Shown here one piece after another: positions 45,176 to 54,108 of a stretch of DNA of 64,000 bases. Origin of the DNA: Paenisporosarcina quisquiliarum_A (GTDB taxonomy: Bacteria > Bacillota > Bacilli > Bacillales_A > Planococcaceae). The notes below the pieces were generated by a model. The model was not told the origin of the DNA. It made no database searches and saw only the letters and a list, made by a program, of their open reading frames with translations. Within the stretch, counting starts at the first letter, position 1. Each line of letters starts with the position of its first letter. The stretch spans positions 95,289 through 159,288 of the forward strand of contig NZ_JBHZRU010000006.1 in the NCBI RefSeq assembly GCF_043641925.1, written 5' to 3'. The translations under genes were made by a program, and so were the position numbers.

Positions 45176-46807
45176 TTAATAATCGCTCTTTACTTTCACA
45201 CTATTAACCAGTACTTCTTTAACCATACCTTCAACGAGTGCAGGCACTTCGACAAAGGCACTTTGAATATGCAATCGCTCTGTTCGTTTGTGAGCGTCTT
45301 TGCCAAACGGTCCTACATTTAGGATTGGTGCTTGTAGTTCAGCCATTCCATCAAACGGGATTGAATAGGAATCTCCCCATACTGGTGTATTGGCTTCAAA
45401 CACTTGCCAGCCGCCTGTTATGTCTTCGTAGTTTACATAGCTAAGATCCGAAATTCCGTTGAAATAGTGCATGCGTTCGACCGGCAGATTGAAGTCAGCG
45501 TCGCCTTTTTCTTTTACATACTTCACACATGCTTCGACTACTTCATCTTCGCTCGTGTTCACTGCTGGGTAGTATGGCGGTGTGTACATTAACACGATCG
45601 CTGGAGCGAGTTCTTGGCACTGGATCATCAGAGTGTCAACGATGCGGAATGATTTTTCGCGGTCGTCCCACTCTGTGTTTTCTCCGACTAACGCTTTGAC
45701 GCTGTCGATATAATCCATACCGAATTTCTTTTCTGCGTGATCCATCAATTGTTCGTAGCGAAGTACTTGGATATCACCAACCGGTTCAACGCCTTCACGT
45801 TCGCAAATGCGTTGATAATCTTTATTACAAGCATCCGCGGATTCCTGTGCTACTTGCTGGAATAAATCCATGATTTCCGCTGCATTACGCTTCATTAAAA
45901 AAACATTGTAAAGTGCTTTCGCACGATATGGCGTTTGGGTCGAGTATTCCATTTTCAAGTCTTGTTGTTGCAATGAAACGGGCAAAGGTGTTTTTTCACC
46001 AAGAACCGTTTCTTGGAATAAAGAATTGAACTCCATACGTTGTGTTAAATAAGATGCAATATAGTTCGCCGTGATGCCACTTAAAGGTTCACCGACGTGC
46101 GTTTGCATGCCATAAAACAGGGCTGAAGGCATGATTTTGCCGATTGTTCCCGAGTAAATATAGAAATTTGGATCACCCGGTTCTTGAGAGAAAACAGGTT
46201 CGCCATTTAAAAACAATTTGTATGTTAGATCATGTTCATTGCGTAAATCGATTAGTTTCAACACTGCTGCACGCATACCTGAACTGTTTACTTCTTCATC
46301 TGGTACCGTCAATAAAATTAAGTTGATTGGCCAGTTTTCTGCAGCTGCCTTTTCAATTAACCCCATGTGCATAACTAGTCCCATTTTCATGTCCATCGTT
46401 CCACGACCGAATAAATAATCGCCAGACTCAAGGTCTACTCGTGCCTCGTCAGGTAGCTCGTCCTTAATATCAAGAAGTGCTTTTGTTAACATTTCCGGTT
46501 CAAAAGCAAGAGCTTCTAAGTCACCATACTCTTCTGTATTAACCGTGTCGAAATGGCTAATCAAGACGACGGTTTCTTTTGCATCCGGGTGTTTATAAAG
46601 AGCGGTCAATAATTTACGTCCGTGATCCGCTTCGGTTAGTTCGATATTTCCTGGATTTTCTGCAAAATACGGCACACCATGTAATTTCGCTTGAACTTTA
46701 AGTGGGAATTCCCGCTCTCCATCCGAATGCGTCATACTTTTCCAACTCACAACTTCACAAAGCAACGAGCGTAAGGCTTCCGGTGTCGACCATAGTAGTT
46801 CTGTCAT
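45176..46807 (-). CDS. rocB: RocB-like M20-family peptidase
   Basis: ATG 46807 has AAGGAG nine bases upstream; the longer frame to 46864 lies in a repeat. The 543-residue protein is of RocB length and has the M20 metal motifs: VVLISHFDTVNTEEYG, YLFGRGTMDMKMGLVMHMGL (bridging Asp) and LLTVPDEEVNSSG (catalytic Glu pair), then FYIYSGTIGKIMPSALFYG and THVGEPLSGI. RocB takes part in arginine/ornithine use in Bacillus, but its reaction is not well defined; an amidohydrolase or dipeptidase activity is likely. It lies 95 bp downstream of patA, separated by a palindromic repeat. Confidence 0.9.
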   Translation of the reverse strand: MTELLWSTPEALRSLLCEVVSWKSMTHSDGEREFPLKVQAKLHGVPYFAENPGNIELTEADHGRKLLTALYKHPDAKETVVLISHFDTVNTEEYGDLEALAFEPEMLTKALLDIKDELPDEARVDLESGDYLFGRGTMDMKMGLVMHMGLIEKAAAENWPINLILLTVPDEEVNSSGMRAAVLKLIDLRNEHDLTYKLFLNGEPVFSQEPGDPNFYIYSGTIGKIMPSALFYGMQTHVGEPLSGITANYIASYLTQRMEFNSLFQETVLGEKTPLPVSLQQQDLKMEYSTQTPYRAKALYNVFLMKRNAAEIMDLFQQVAQESADACNKDYQRICEREGVEPVGDIQVLRYEQLMDHAEKKFGMDYIDSVKALVGENTEWDDREKSFRIVDTLMIQCQELAPAIVLMYTPPYYPAVNTSEDEVVEACVKYVKEKGDADFNLPVERMHYFNGISDLSYVNYEDITGGWQVFEANTPVWGDSYSIPFDGMAELQAPILNVGPFGKDAHKRTERLHIQSAFVEVPALVEGMVKEVLVNSVKVKSDY

Positions 46808-46826
46808 TTCTAGGACTCCTTTTTTT

Positions 46827-46890
46827 GGTGCCAGGTACACAAACAAACGTGTTTGTTTAAACATTCATGATTGTTTGTGTACCTGGTACC
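46827..46890. repeat. 64-bp imperfect palindrome (REP-like, copy 1)
   Basis: GGTGCCAGGTACACAAACA at the left mirrors TGTTTGTGTACCTGGTACC at the right around a TTTAAA centre. A second copy with the same edges and core lies at 58626-58687. It sits between patA and rocB and could act as an RNA hairpin. Confidence 0.85.
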
Positions 46891-46902
46891 GATCTATTGA
46901 TT

Positions 46903-48066
46903 TTACTGATTATCCAGATTCTGTATGAACGCTTCGAGTCTATTCATTCCTTCGATTAGGACAGGCATCGAATAGGCGTAGGAAATTCGCATATAACCTT
47001 CTCCATATTTGCTGAAGGCACTTCCAGGAACGCACGCTAGACCGCCTTCTTTTAATAGTTTCGTGGCAAAGTCAAATGAGCTCATGCCGAACTTTTTAAT
47101 AGAAGGAAACATGTAAAAGGCGCCATTTGGTTTTACGACTTCAATGCCCATGTCGATTAATCGACCGTACAAATATTCTCGTCGTTCGATATATTCTTTA
47201 TTCATAGCAGCTGGCACATCGCGTCCGTTTGTTAAAGCTTCAATTGCCCCGTATTGACTTGGCAAAGGTGCGCAAACTGTGTTGTATTGGTGAATTTTAA
47301 TGACGTGTTGCATAAATTCTTGTGGTCCGAGTAAGAAACCAATGCGCCATCCAGTCATGGAATGGGATTTCGACAAGCCGTGTATCAAAAATAGTCGATC
47401 GCGTAGTTCGCTATAAGATGCAAACGAACGATGTTCGCCAATGAATGTGTTTTCGCTATATATTTCATCCGTTAAGATGAAGATTTCATGTTGTTTCAAT
47501 ACGTCTACCAATGCATCCATTTGTGCTGGTTCAATCGTTACACCCGTTGGATTTGACGGGAAGTTAAAAAGTACCGCTTTCGTTTTTTCATTAATTAATG
47601 AAGCTAACCGCTCGGCAGAAGGCTGAAAATCTGTGTCAGAAGTGTCGAGATAAACCACTTTCGCTCCAAGCAATGTAATAATCGGCTCGTACCCTGTATA
47701 CATAGGTGCTGGCAAAATCACTTCATCGCCTTCAGTCAATATGGCTCTGAACGTTGCGTCGATTGCTTCACTCGCACCAATCGTGATAATGATTTCGTTT
47801 TCCGCATTGTAATGAAAGTTATATTTATCGTAAAAAAATTGACTGACGGCATTTCGTAAATCAATCAGTCCCGCATTATGCGAGTAGCCTGTCATATCAT
47901 TTGCAATGGCCGCCATTCCTGCAGTCTTGACACTTTCTGGTGTTGGGAAATCGGGTTGACCAATCGTTAAATTGACAGCATCCGGGTAATGCACAAGTTG
48001 GTTGGAAAATTGACGAATCCCCGACACGGAGATCTGTTTCACACGCTCATTAATCGTAATCGGCAT
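46903..48066 (-). CDS. patA: Class-I PLP aminotransferase (PatA-like)
   Basis: A 387-residue fold-type I aminotransferase: VNLTIGQPDFPTPESVK, IITIGASEAIDATFRAIL, LPAPMYTGYEPII, FNFPSNPTGVTIEPAQM, ILTDEIYSE, HGLSKSHSMTGWRIGFLLG (PLP lysine) and YMRISYAYSMP. It is closest in feel to Bacillus PatA/aminotransferase A, proposed to act on N-acetyl-LL-diaminopimelate in lysine and wall precursor synthesis; other amino-acid substrates are possible. It has its own upstream region and is transcribed toward rocB. Confidence 0.92.
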   Translation of the reverse strand: MPITINERVKQISVSGIRQFSNQLVHYPDAVNLTIGQPDFPTPESVKTAGMAAIANDMTGYSHNAGLIDLRNAVSQFFYDKYNFHYNAENEIIITIGASEAIDATFRAILTEGDEVILPAPMYTGYEPIITLLGAKVVYLDTSDTDFQPSAERLASLINEKTKAVLFNFPSNPTGVTIEPAQMDALVDVLKQHEIFILTDEIYSENTFIGEHRSFASYSELRDRLFLIHGLSKSHSMTGWRIGFLLGPQEFMQHVIKIHQYNTVCAPLPSQYGAIEALTNGRDVPAAMNKEYIERREYLYGRLIDMGIEVVKPNGAFYMFPSIKKFGMSSFDFATKLLKEGGLACVPGSAFSKYGEGYMRISYAYSMPVLIEGMNRLEAFIQNLDNQ

Positions 48067-48261
48067 CTGGCTTCAGCCCTTCTCATAAAATGAAGAAATC
48101 TTTTGACTCTATGTTAACATTTCCGCACTGTTTGTATAGTGTTGTCTTTGATTTGAAATAAAGAGTTTTGCTAAGTGGAATTTGATATATGGAAATCATT
48201 TAATTGAAACTTTTATTGAAGATATCCGTATACTAAGTATGAGAGATTTAAGGAGGAATTT

Positions 48262-48483
48262 ATGATGTTAAGAAACCCTGGTATTGCAGCTGTCTTAAGC
48301 TTTTTCTGGACAGGTGTTGGGCAAATATATAATGGTGAAATCGTGAAAGGTATTATTTTAATCCTGGTTCAAATGGTGAATGCAGCGTTGATGTTCGTAT
48401 TAATCGGATTCATCACTTACCCTATCGTATGGATTTGGGGCATGTATGATGCATACAAGGTCGCCGAACGTATGAATCGATAG
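48262..48483 (+). CDS. Small TM2-like membrane protein
   Basis: A 73-residue protein behind AAGGAGG. It starts LRNPGIAAVLSFFWTGVGQI, then YNGEIVKG, a long hydrophobic hairpin (IILILVQMVNAALMFVLIGF, YPIVWIWGMYDAY) and a charged end. The G-x-GQIYNG turn between two membrane helices is the TM2-domain pattern. Function unknown. It is alone in its transcript, with a terminator after it. Confidence 0.85.
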   Translation: MMLRNPGIAAVLSFFWTGVGQIYNGEIVKGIILILVQMVNAALMFVLIGFITYPIVWIWGMYDAYKVAERMNR

Positions 48484-48495
48484 ATTGTTGATTAG

Positions 48496-48521
48496 CCACT
48501 TCCTTAGGGGAGTGGTTTTTT
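48496..48521 (+). terminator. Terminator of the small membrane protein gene
   Basis: CCACTTCC, loop TTA, then GGGGAGTGG and six T. The stem is nearly perfect. Confidence 0.85.
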
Positions 48522-48579
48522 ATATGGTTCAAGAATGGAGAATATTTCAATAATAATTCAAGCTAACAATCGTCTGATT

Positions 48580-48700
48580 TTCATTGCTGCGGACGCTTTC
48601 CGGGGGGCAAGAGCTTTAGCCGCTTCCCTTGCTCCTGCGTTTACTCGTCGCAAATACAAAAACATTCGCTTTGCTCAGTCCAGGGTCTAAAGTTCTTGCT
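48580..48700. repeat. GC-rich intergenic repeat of the common Bacillales type, degenerate
   Basis: GCTGCGGACGCTTTCCGGGG followed by a Cys/Arg-looking C-rich and T-rich run stands out from AT-rich surroundings. I know this CTGCGGACGCTTTCCG motif as a widespread intergenic repeat in Bacillales genomes. The short frames inside it are not genes. The rest of 48522-48931 includes an imperfect dyad (CCAAATGTAATTTGG, 48723-48737) and shows no gene. Confidence 0.55.
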
Positions 48701-48931
48701 AATCCCCCAGGAAAGATTAGAACCAAATGTAATTTGGCTTTAATCTTTGCGACGAAGCTAGCGAAGCGATACAGGAGCAGTATTTTTACGCCGCCTCCAT
48801 TACAATCAGCAGAGGAAATTCTTTATATAGCTCATAGCGAAATTATTAATTTACTGATTGTATGCTAGTTTTAAATTTTAAATCTTTTAATATCCCAAAT
48901 AATAAACAGTCTATTTTACTCAACACTAATA

Positions 48932-49442
48932 TTATGCACCTTGATCTCTTAAAAAAGTCACAACCTCTTCATTTCCATATTCCTCTGCATAGAAAATCGC
49001 AGTATTACCATCGTTGTCCTTTGCATTAATATCCGCCGATCTCTGAACAAGTAACTTTACGATTTCAAATTGGTTGTAAGTACTCGCAATCATCAAAGGA
49101 GTGGTTCCGTCAGTATTCTTTATATTAATATTCGCTCCGTTATCTAGAAGATAGTCCACGATTTGTTTATTTCCATCAGCGGCAGCTTGATATAGCGGCG
49201 AAGTTCCATCATCGTCTGTTGTATTTTATATTTGCTCCTGAGGACAGTAGTAATTGAATGATATTAAGGTGTCCTTCCTGGGTAGCCCATCTAAGTGCTG
49301 TAACACCATTTTCATCTGATTCATTTACGTCAATTCCAGACCGGATTATTCTTTTCACCTTTTCGAATTGACCATAATAAATCGCCCAAACCAATTCCCC
49401 TCTATACCTCTTTGCGAGTTTCATTCTTATTCTTTTTTTCAT
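48932..49442 (-). pseudogene. Ankyrin-repeat protein gene with a frameshift
   Basis: From ATG 49442: AKRYRGELVWAIYYGQFEKV, NESDENGVTALRWATQEGHL, NIIQLLLSSGANI, then an early stop. The next frame continues at once with TTDDDGTSPLYQAAADGNKQ, DYLLDNGANINIKNTDGTTP, KLLVQRSADINAKDNDGNTA and VTFLRDQGA. Restoring one base near 49226 would give a protein of about 169 residues with five ankyrin units, which bind other proteins. It is either a recent pseudogene or a read error. Confidence 0.85.
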
Positions 49443-49504
49443 TTTATCGTCCCCTTAATTAATATAAAATTTCTTGCCATAAGTGAAAATACTTACAATG
49501 ACAG

Positions 49505-50023
49505 TTAGGAGCTGAGCTCTTTTAATTTCGTTAAAAATTTAGCTTTAAATTCAGCTTCAAATATAATGCCTTGAATAATTTTCTGGTCTTCAGAAAAGGA
49601 AAATAACCCCTTTAATTCAGTAAAAGATAAATGTGTAAATTCAAAAATGGATCTTGATTCCCATGATTGGACTTCACCTATACAAAGAAAGTCTTTAGAT
49701 AATCGATACTCATTTTCGGAAAAATAGCTTGCAAGAAAATCACTGAATGAGGGTTCTATACAATCAGTTTGAATCATTTTTTTCCCCTTCAGAACAGTTT
49801 GTTTAAAATGAAAGGGAATTTTCAAAGGAACGGGTTCAGATATGATTGTAATTAACCTCGTTGAATATTCACTGAGAATGTTTATAACTCCTTTAAAAAT
49901 GTCACGGTACTCCTCAATATCCTCAAAATTTATCTCTATAACATTAATAGGAATTTCATTTGTTTTAATACCTAATCTCACTTCTTCATTGTCCTTGCTT
50001 ATATTTAAAATTTCGATTTCCAC
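49505..50023 (-). CDS. Hypothetical protein
   Basis: A 172-residue, mostly acidic protein starting at GTG 50023 with a good RBS (GGGAGGA). No signal peptide or membrane segment. Patterns such as VIEINFEDIEEYRDIFKGVI and FEFTHLSFTELKGLFSFSED suggest a mixed alpha/beta fold of a small cytoplasmic protein. I do not recognise the family. It is transcribed in the same direction as the ankyrin gene 62 bp downstream and may share its transcript; such pairs sometimes belong to contact-toxin immunity loci, but nothing here proves that. Confidence 0.7.
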   Translation of the reverse strand: MEIEILNISKDNEEVRLGIKTNEIPINVIEINFEDIEEYRDIFKGVINILSEYSTRLITIISEPVPLKIPFHFKQTVLKGKKMIQTDCIEPSFSDFLASYFSENEYRLSKDFLCIGEVQSWESRSIFEFTHLSFTELKGLFSFSEDQKIIQGIIFEAEFKAKFLTKLKELSS

Positions 50024-50183
50024 TTTTTTATTTCCTCCCGCTAATAATCATCCATTAGACCCCAGTTAAATAAAGTTCTGTAAGCAGTTCTTCCACTAAT
50101 CTTATTTTTAGTTTGATAGAAATGTAAAAGCTTTCTTAAATTTTACAACATTGAACCCCAACCCCTACTTTAATATAAAAAAA

Positions 50184-50207
50184 TAACCACTATACAAAAG
50201 AGTGGCT
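50184..50207 (-). terminator. Terminator overlapping the stop of the next gene
   Basis: AGCCACTC/GAGTGGTT-type stem on the minus strand followed by seven T; the TAG stop (50208-50206) lies at its base. Confidence 0.8.
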
Positions 50208-50631
50208 ACTGATTATATATTTCTTCATAGGCTATTTTTTGCAGCGCAAGCATTTCTTCTTCAGTCAGATTTTCTTGCAAGACTTGGAGAATTTCTTCCT
50301 TCGATGCTTCGCCTGACTGGGCTTTGGTTTGAAGATTTTTTAATTTAGATACACCAAGTTTGTTTACCAATACGCGAGTGGCTTCACCTTTTGTGGTGAA
50401 TGGCAATGTGCTTGGGTCAGCGGCTTTTGCTTCCTCCATCATCGCTAACAGTTCTGGGTCGCTTTCAATCATAGTTCTTACTTCATTCATTTGCCCGCTG
50501 TCTTCTAAATTTGCAGTGTAGTCATCGACGATTTTTTCAGAAGCGGTATTCGTTCCAAAAATATAAAGACCATAACCGAGTCCTGCTAAAATCATCAAAG
50601 TAATGATTGTTCCGATTAGAAACTTCTTCAT
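50206..50631 (-). CDS. Conserved membrane-anchored hypothetical protein
   Basis: A 141-residue protein with one N-terminal membrane anchor (FLIGTIITLMILAGLGYGLY), then a helical outside part: SEKIVDDYTANLEDSGQMNE, MIESDPELLAMMEEAKA, LPFTTKGEATRVLVNKLGVS, LTEEEMLALQKIAYEEIYNQ. I have seen this type in many Bacillaceae as a conserved protein of unknown function. RBS AAAGGAAGG precedes ATG 50631. Single gene with its own terminator. Confidence 0.8.
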   Translation of the reverse strand: MKKFLIGTIITLMILAGLGYGLYIFGTNTASEKIVDDYTANLEDSGQMNEVRTMIESDPELLAMMEEAKAADPSTLPFTTKGEATRVLVNKLGVSKLKNLQTKAQSGEASKEEILQVLQENLTEEEMLALQKIAYEEIYNQ

Positions 50632-50675
50632 TTAGAAACCTTCCTTTCAGTTTCAATCCTGTTTATTCAAAAAAG

Positions 50676-51602
50676 TTATTCTTCCGTGAGTTTCTTCGAC
50701 CGATTTCTACGTTTTCTCCACATGTCTTCTGCTGCACCGGATCCGAAAATTACGCCTGCAACAATAAGGACTAAACCGAAGATATGTCGTGTCGTGATGT
50801 CTTCCCCTAAGAAAACCGAAGATCCGACTAGTGTAAATAGCGTGTTTAAGTTGATAAAGATAGCCGCTTTTGATGGACCTGCTTGACCGACAGAATAGTT
50901 ATACAACATGTGCCCAACGGCTGTCCCGATCATTCCGCTCCCAAAGAAAGCTAACCAAAACAGCGGTGGCACGTCAAAGAATTCGACGATTTCACCAGGT
51001 TCCTGCACAAGGCTGATTAAAAATAACACAACCGATCCAACCAGGAACATATACGCCGTTAATAAGCGTGGATCTAACGTTTTAGCAGCTTTACTGATGA
51101 CAATAAAACTGAACACTTGCGTTAAAATTGCTAAAAACACGAAAATGTCGCCAAGTGAAAATCCACCCGCCCCTTCTCCACCTGCTAAAATGGTCGCACT
51201 CACGCCACCAAGACCCAGGACGAATCCGAGCCACTGAAGTTTCGAAGGATAGATACGTAATAATAAAGAAACGAGGACCGCCGTTAATACAGGCCCAGTT
51301 CCTAAAATCAAGCCAGCTGTCGATCCAGCTGTTTGTGTTAACCCAATCGACAAGAAGTAATGGTGACCGACCACATTCAGCATAGCTCCGAGCACAATGT
51401 ATTTCCATTCTTGAGTTGTTGGTTTTCGAACGAGTTTAAATACGCCTAAAATCGCGAACACCGTTAAGCTTGCGACAAATATACGAAACGCGGTCATCGT
51501 GACCGGTTGAACTTCACCTACTAAGTATTTAACTGCGGGTAAGTTGAACCCCCATATGAACATGACAAAAACGAGTATGCCATAAATTTTCCACTGATTC
51601 AT
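50676..51602 (-). CDS. EamA/DMT-family transporter
   Basis: A 308-residue protein with ten predicted membrane segments in two EamA halves: IYGILVFVMFIWGFNLPAVK with PVTMTAFRIFVASL, and a second half with GDIFVFLAILTQVFSFIVIS, VGHMLYNYSVGQAGPSKAAI, FINLNTLFTLVGSSVFLGE and GLVLIVAGVIFGSG. The family exports metabolites or amino acids; the substrate is unknown. It lies 81 bp downstream of pxpC on the same strand and may be read through from the pxp operon. Confidence 0.92.
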   Translation of the reverse strand: MNQWKIYGILVFVMFIWGFNLPAVKYLVGEVQPVTMTAFRIFVASLTVFAILGVFKLVRKPTTQEWKYIVLGAMLNVVGHHYFLSIGLTQTAGSTAGLILGTGPVLTAVLVSLLLRIYPSKLQWLGFVLGLGGVSATILAGGEGAGGFSLGDIFVFLAILTQVFSFIVISKAAKTLDPRLLTAYMFLVGSVVLFLISLVQEPGEIVEFFDVPPLFWLAFFGSGMIGTAVGHMLYNYSVGQAGPSKAAIFINLNTLFTLVGSSVFLGEDITTRHIFGLVLIVAGVIFGSGAAEDMWRKRRNRSKKLTEE

Positions 51603-51683
51603 CCGGATTGCACCTCACCTATTCTTTCGGAAAACGAAAAACAATAGGAATATCTTAATCCTTTATCGGACTAAAGTAAATGA

Positions 51684-52526
51684 TTATTTTTGCCTGTCCC
51701 TCAGCAGAATTTCTCCTCCAGGTCGCAGCTGTACAACTTTCCATAAATCAGTCTCGACAATTTTACCGAGCGTCGCATAGCCCCCGGTTGTTTGAGCGTC
51801 CGCCATGAGAACAATGAGTTGTCCTTTATTGTTTACTTGAATGGTCCCAGGTTCTACAGCTTCAGACAAAATATCTCCAGATGAATGGAATTCGATTGGT
51901 GGACCTTCGAATAAATATCCCATTCGGTCACCGGATTTTAGTTTATAAGTACCTTCGAAATTCTCGTTTTTGAATAAAAACCTATGCACACTCGGCCAAA
52001 TTTCTATAGTCAGCTTTTGTGAATAAACAGGTCGTTTCAATTGGATTAGTTCTTGATTAGTACCGCTAGTAGGTAATCCTTCGATAAAATCTCCCTTTTT
52101 AAAGGGTCGTCCCATTCTTCCTTTTGAATAAACACTCGCAGAGCCTAGCCACTTTTCGACTTCCAGCTCTCCGCGAATACCTAGATATGCGATAATTCCT
52201 TCCTCTGCTTGCCCTAGTTTGACCATCTGACCAGCTTTTACTCGAATCACTTTCCACATTTCTTGAATCGCTCCATCAAAATGTATGTTCACCTTCGCAC
52301 CGGTAATAGCTATTTCACAGTCGGACAGACATGTCAGTTCAATCCCTCCAAGCCACACTTCGAGTACAGCGCTCGAAGGTTTATTGCCCAAAAGATCGTT
52401 CAACATGGTATATGCAAAACGATCCATCGGTCCTGAAATGGGCACGCCATTCGCCCGGTAGCCAAAACGACCGTGGTCTTGAATGGTCGTCTGTATCCCA
52501 GGTTTCACAATTTCAAAAAGTTTCAT
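51684..52526 (-). CDS. pxpC: 5-oxoprolinase subunit C (biotin-dependent carboxylase-like)
   Basis: A 280-residue protein with the KipA/AHS2 features: LFEIVKPGIQTTIQDHGRFG, GVPISGPMDRFAYTMLNDLL, IAITGAKVNI, VKAGQMVKLGQAEEGIIAYLG, SVYSKGRMGRPFKKGD, RPVYSQKLTIEIWPS, SGDRMGYLFEGPPI and LMADAQTTGGYATLG. With PxpA and PxpB it forms the ATP-dependent 5-oxoprolinase that opens pyroglutamate to glutamate. Its start overlaps the pxpA stop (ATGA). Confidence 0.95.
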   Translation of the reverse strand: MKLFEIVKPGIQTTIQDHGRFGYRANGVPISGPMDRFAYTMLNDLLGNKPSSAVLEVWLGGIELTCLSDCEIAITGAKVNIHFDGAIQEMWKVIRVKAGQMVKLGQAEEGIIAYLGIRGELEVEKWLGSASVYSKGRMGRPFKKGDFIEGLPTSGTNQELIQLKRPVYSQKLTIEIWPSVHRFLFKNENFEGTYKLKSGDRMGYLFEGPPIEFHSSGDILSEAVEPGTIQVNNKGQLIVLMADAQTTGGYATLGKIVETDLWKVVQLRPGGEILLRDRQK

Positions 52527-53290
52527 ATCGTTGGATCCAACTTTTGTACCGAGATACCTTCTCGTGTTAATAAATTCCGGACTGCGCCTAACAGTTCTAT
52601 GACACCCGCTCCGTCACCATGAAAACAAATTGTGTCTGCTTCCATCGCAACTCGTTCTCCCGAAACCGTTTTGACATGGCCTTCTAGAATAATTTGTTTG
52701 ACTTGATTCAGCACAACCGAAGAATCTCTTAACACGGAGCAATGCTCGTTTCGAGGCATTAATGAGCCATCGACTTGGTAGCCACGGTCTGCAAAAGCTT
52801 CGCGTGCAACTCTGATTCCTGCTTCCTGGCCAGCTTCAATTAATTGACCACCGGAGAGCCCATAGAGAATGCCATTTGGTACTAAATCTTTTACAGCGTT
52901 CGCAATTGCATTCGCCACTTCGCGGTCTTTGGTTGCGCGGTTATAAAGTGCTCCATGAGGTTTTACATGCGACAATTCGACACCTTCCACGTGACAAAAT
53001 GCTTGTAGCGCACCGATTTGATAGATGAGACTGTCATAGATTTCGTCAGGCGTTAAAGCGATTTCTCGTCTGCCGAATCCTTGTTGATCCGGATAGCTTG
53101 GATGCGCACCAATCGAAACGCCATGTTCTTTTGCCAATAAAACGGAGCGTCGCATCACACTGAAATCGCCACCATGAAACCCACAAGCAATGTTCACAGA
53201 ACTGATTAATGGAAATAGTGCCTCGTCATTGCCTATTTTGTACGCACCAAAACTTTCTCCAGCATCAGCATTCAAATCAATTCGCTTCAT
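52523..53290 (-). CDS. pxpA: 5-oxoprolinase subunit A (LamB/YcsF family)
   Basis: I use ATG 53290, behind GGAGGTGG; the frame upstream to 53326 lies inside pxpB. The 255-residue protein begins RIDLNADAGESFGAYK and has VNIACGFHGGDFSVMRRSV, GVSIGAHPSYPDQQGFGRRE, HVKPHGALYNRATKDREVA and TICFHGDGAGVIELLGAVR, all standard for this family. It is one subunit of the PxpABC 5-oxoprolinase. It overlaps pxpB by 14 bases and pxpC by four, so the three are translated together. Confidence 0.96.
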   Translation of the reverse strand: MKRIDLNADAGESFGAYKIGNDEALFPLISSVNIACGFHGGDFSVMRRSVLLAKEHGVSIGAHPSYPDQQGFGRREIALTPDEIYDSLIYQIGALQAFCHVEGVELSHVKPHGALYNRATKDREVANAIANAVKDLVPNGILYGLSGGQLIEAGQEAGIRVAREAFADRGYQVDGSLMPRNEHCSVLRDSSVVLNQVKQIILEGHVKTVSGERVAMEADTICFHGDGAGVIELLGAVRNLLTREGISVQKLDPTI

Positions 53291-53966
53291 CAATGACGCC
53301 ACCTCCGGAATAATTTCGATATTCATCTTGAGTTATTTCGGTAAATTGAATACGGTCCCCCGCTTGGAATAAAAATGGATTTTCTAATGATGTTGCAGAG
53401 AAAATGTCGATAGGAGTTTGTCCAATTAAGTGCCAGCCACCAGGACTTTCAATCGGATAGATGCCAGTTTGAGAACCACCGATTCCAACAGAACCTTTCG
53501 GCACGGACTTCCTCGGTACCTCTCGTCTCGGTAAATGCAAGCGTTCATCGAGACCGCCAAGATACGGAAATCCAGGCAAAAAGCCAATCATATAGATGGT
53601 GTATTCGACTGACGTATGAATTTCGATCACTTGTTGTACGGTTAATTTTTTTGCGTGAGCAAGTTGTTCTATATCTTCCCCGTTATAGCAAACTGGTATT
53701 AAGTGAAGCTTGCTTTCATAGTCTATGTGATTCAAGGTTTTATTCCAGCCTTGTAAGATTTGGTTTTGAACTGATGAAATGTTTCGTTCATGATTGATGT
53801 AGAGAGTCAGCGTGTGATAACCAGGGACCGCTTCGAGAACATCTTGACGTAATAGCGCCAGACTTTGTAAACGAATTACTTGGCGGTGAATTTCAGGATC
53901 AATCTTTGGAGCAAATGCATAGCGCAAAGTTCTTTCAGCCGTTTGATGTACATGAAACGATTCCAC
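53277..53966 (-). CDS. pxpB: 5-oxoprolinase subunit B (KipI family)
   Basis: The start is ambiguous (GTG 53975, ATG 53972 or GTG 53966); AAGGAG at the usual spacing favours GTG 53966, giving ESFHVHQTAERTLRYAF. Motifs: LIPVCYNGEDIEQLAHAKKL, YTIYMIGFLPGFPYLGGLDE, LHLPRREVPRKSVPKGSVGI and ESPGGWHLIGQTPIDIF. In Bacillus subtilis KipI also inhibits the sporulation kinase KinA; here the pxpBAC order points to the 5-oxoprolinase role. The family's usual N-terminal catalytic-like motif is less clear. Confidence 0.93.
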   Translation of the reverse strand: MESFHVHQTAERTLRYAFAPKIDPEIHRQVIRLQSLALLRQDVLEAVPGYHTLTLYINHERNISSVQNQILQGWNKTLNHIDYESKLHLIPVCYNGEDIEQLAHAKKLTVQQVIEIHTSVEYTIYMIGFLPGFPYLGGLDERLHLPRREVPRKSVPKGSVGIGGSQTGIYPIESPGGWHLIGQTPIDIFSATSLENPFLFQAGDRIQFTEITQDEYRNYSGGGVIDEAN

Positions 53967-54108
53967 TCGCATCACTCCTTTTAACCATTATACCGAAAAT
54001 TATTTGAACATTCAGTTTCATTATCGCTTTAGTTACGTGACATTCATTGCAGTTAATCAAGTATATAGGTTACGATAAATGTAAATTTCAAATATATGGA
54101 GGAATTGG

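Noticed and set aside
48723..48737. CCAAATGTAATTTGG dyad as an operator
   Set aside because: Imperfect, within degenerate repeat DNA, and not near a promoter I can identify.
48629..48868. A 79-codon plus-strand frame
   Set aside because: It lies in a GC-rich intergenic repeat, lacks an RBS and has no protein-like features.
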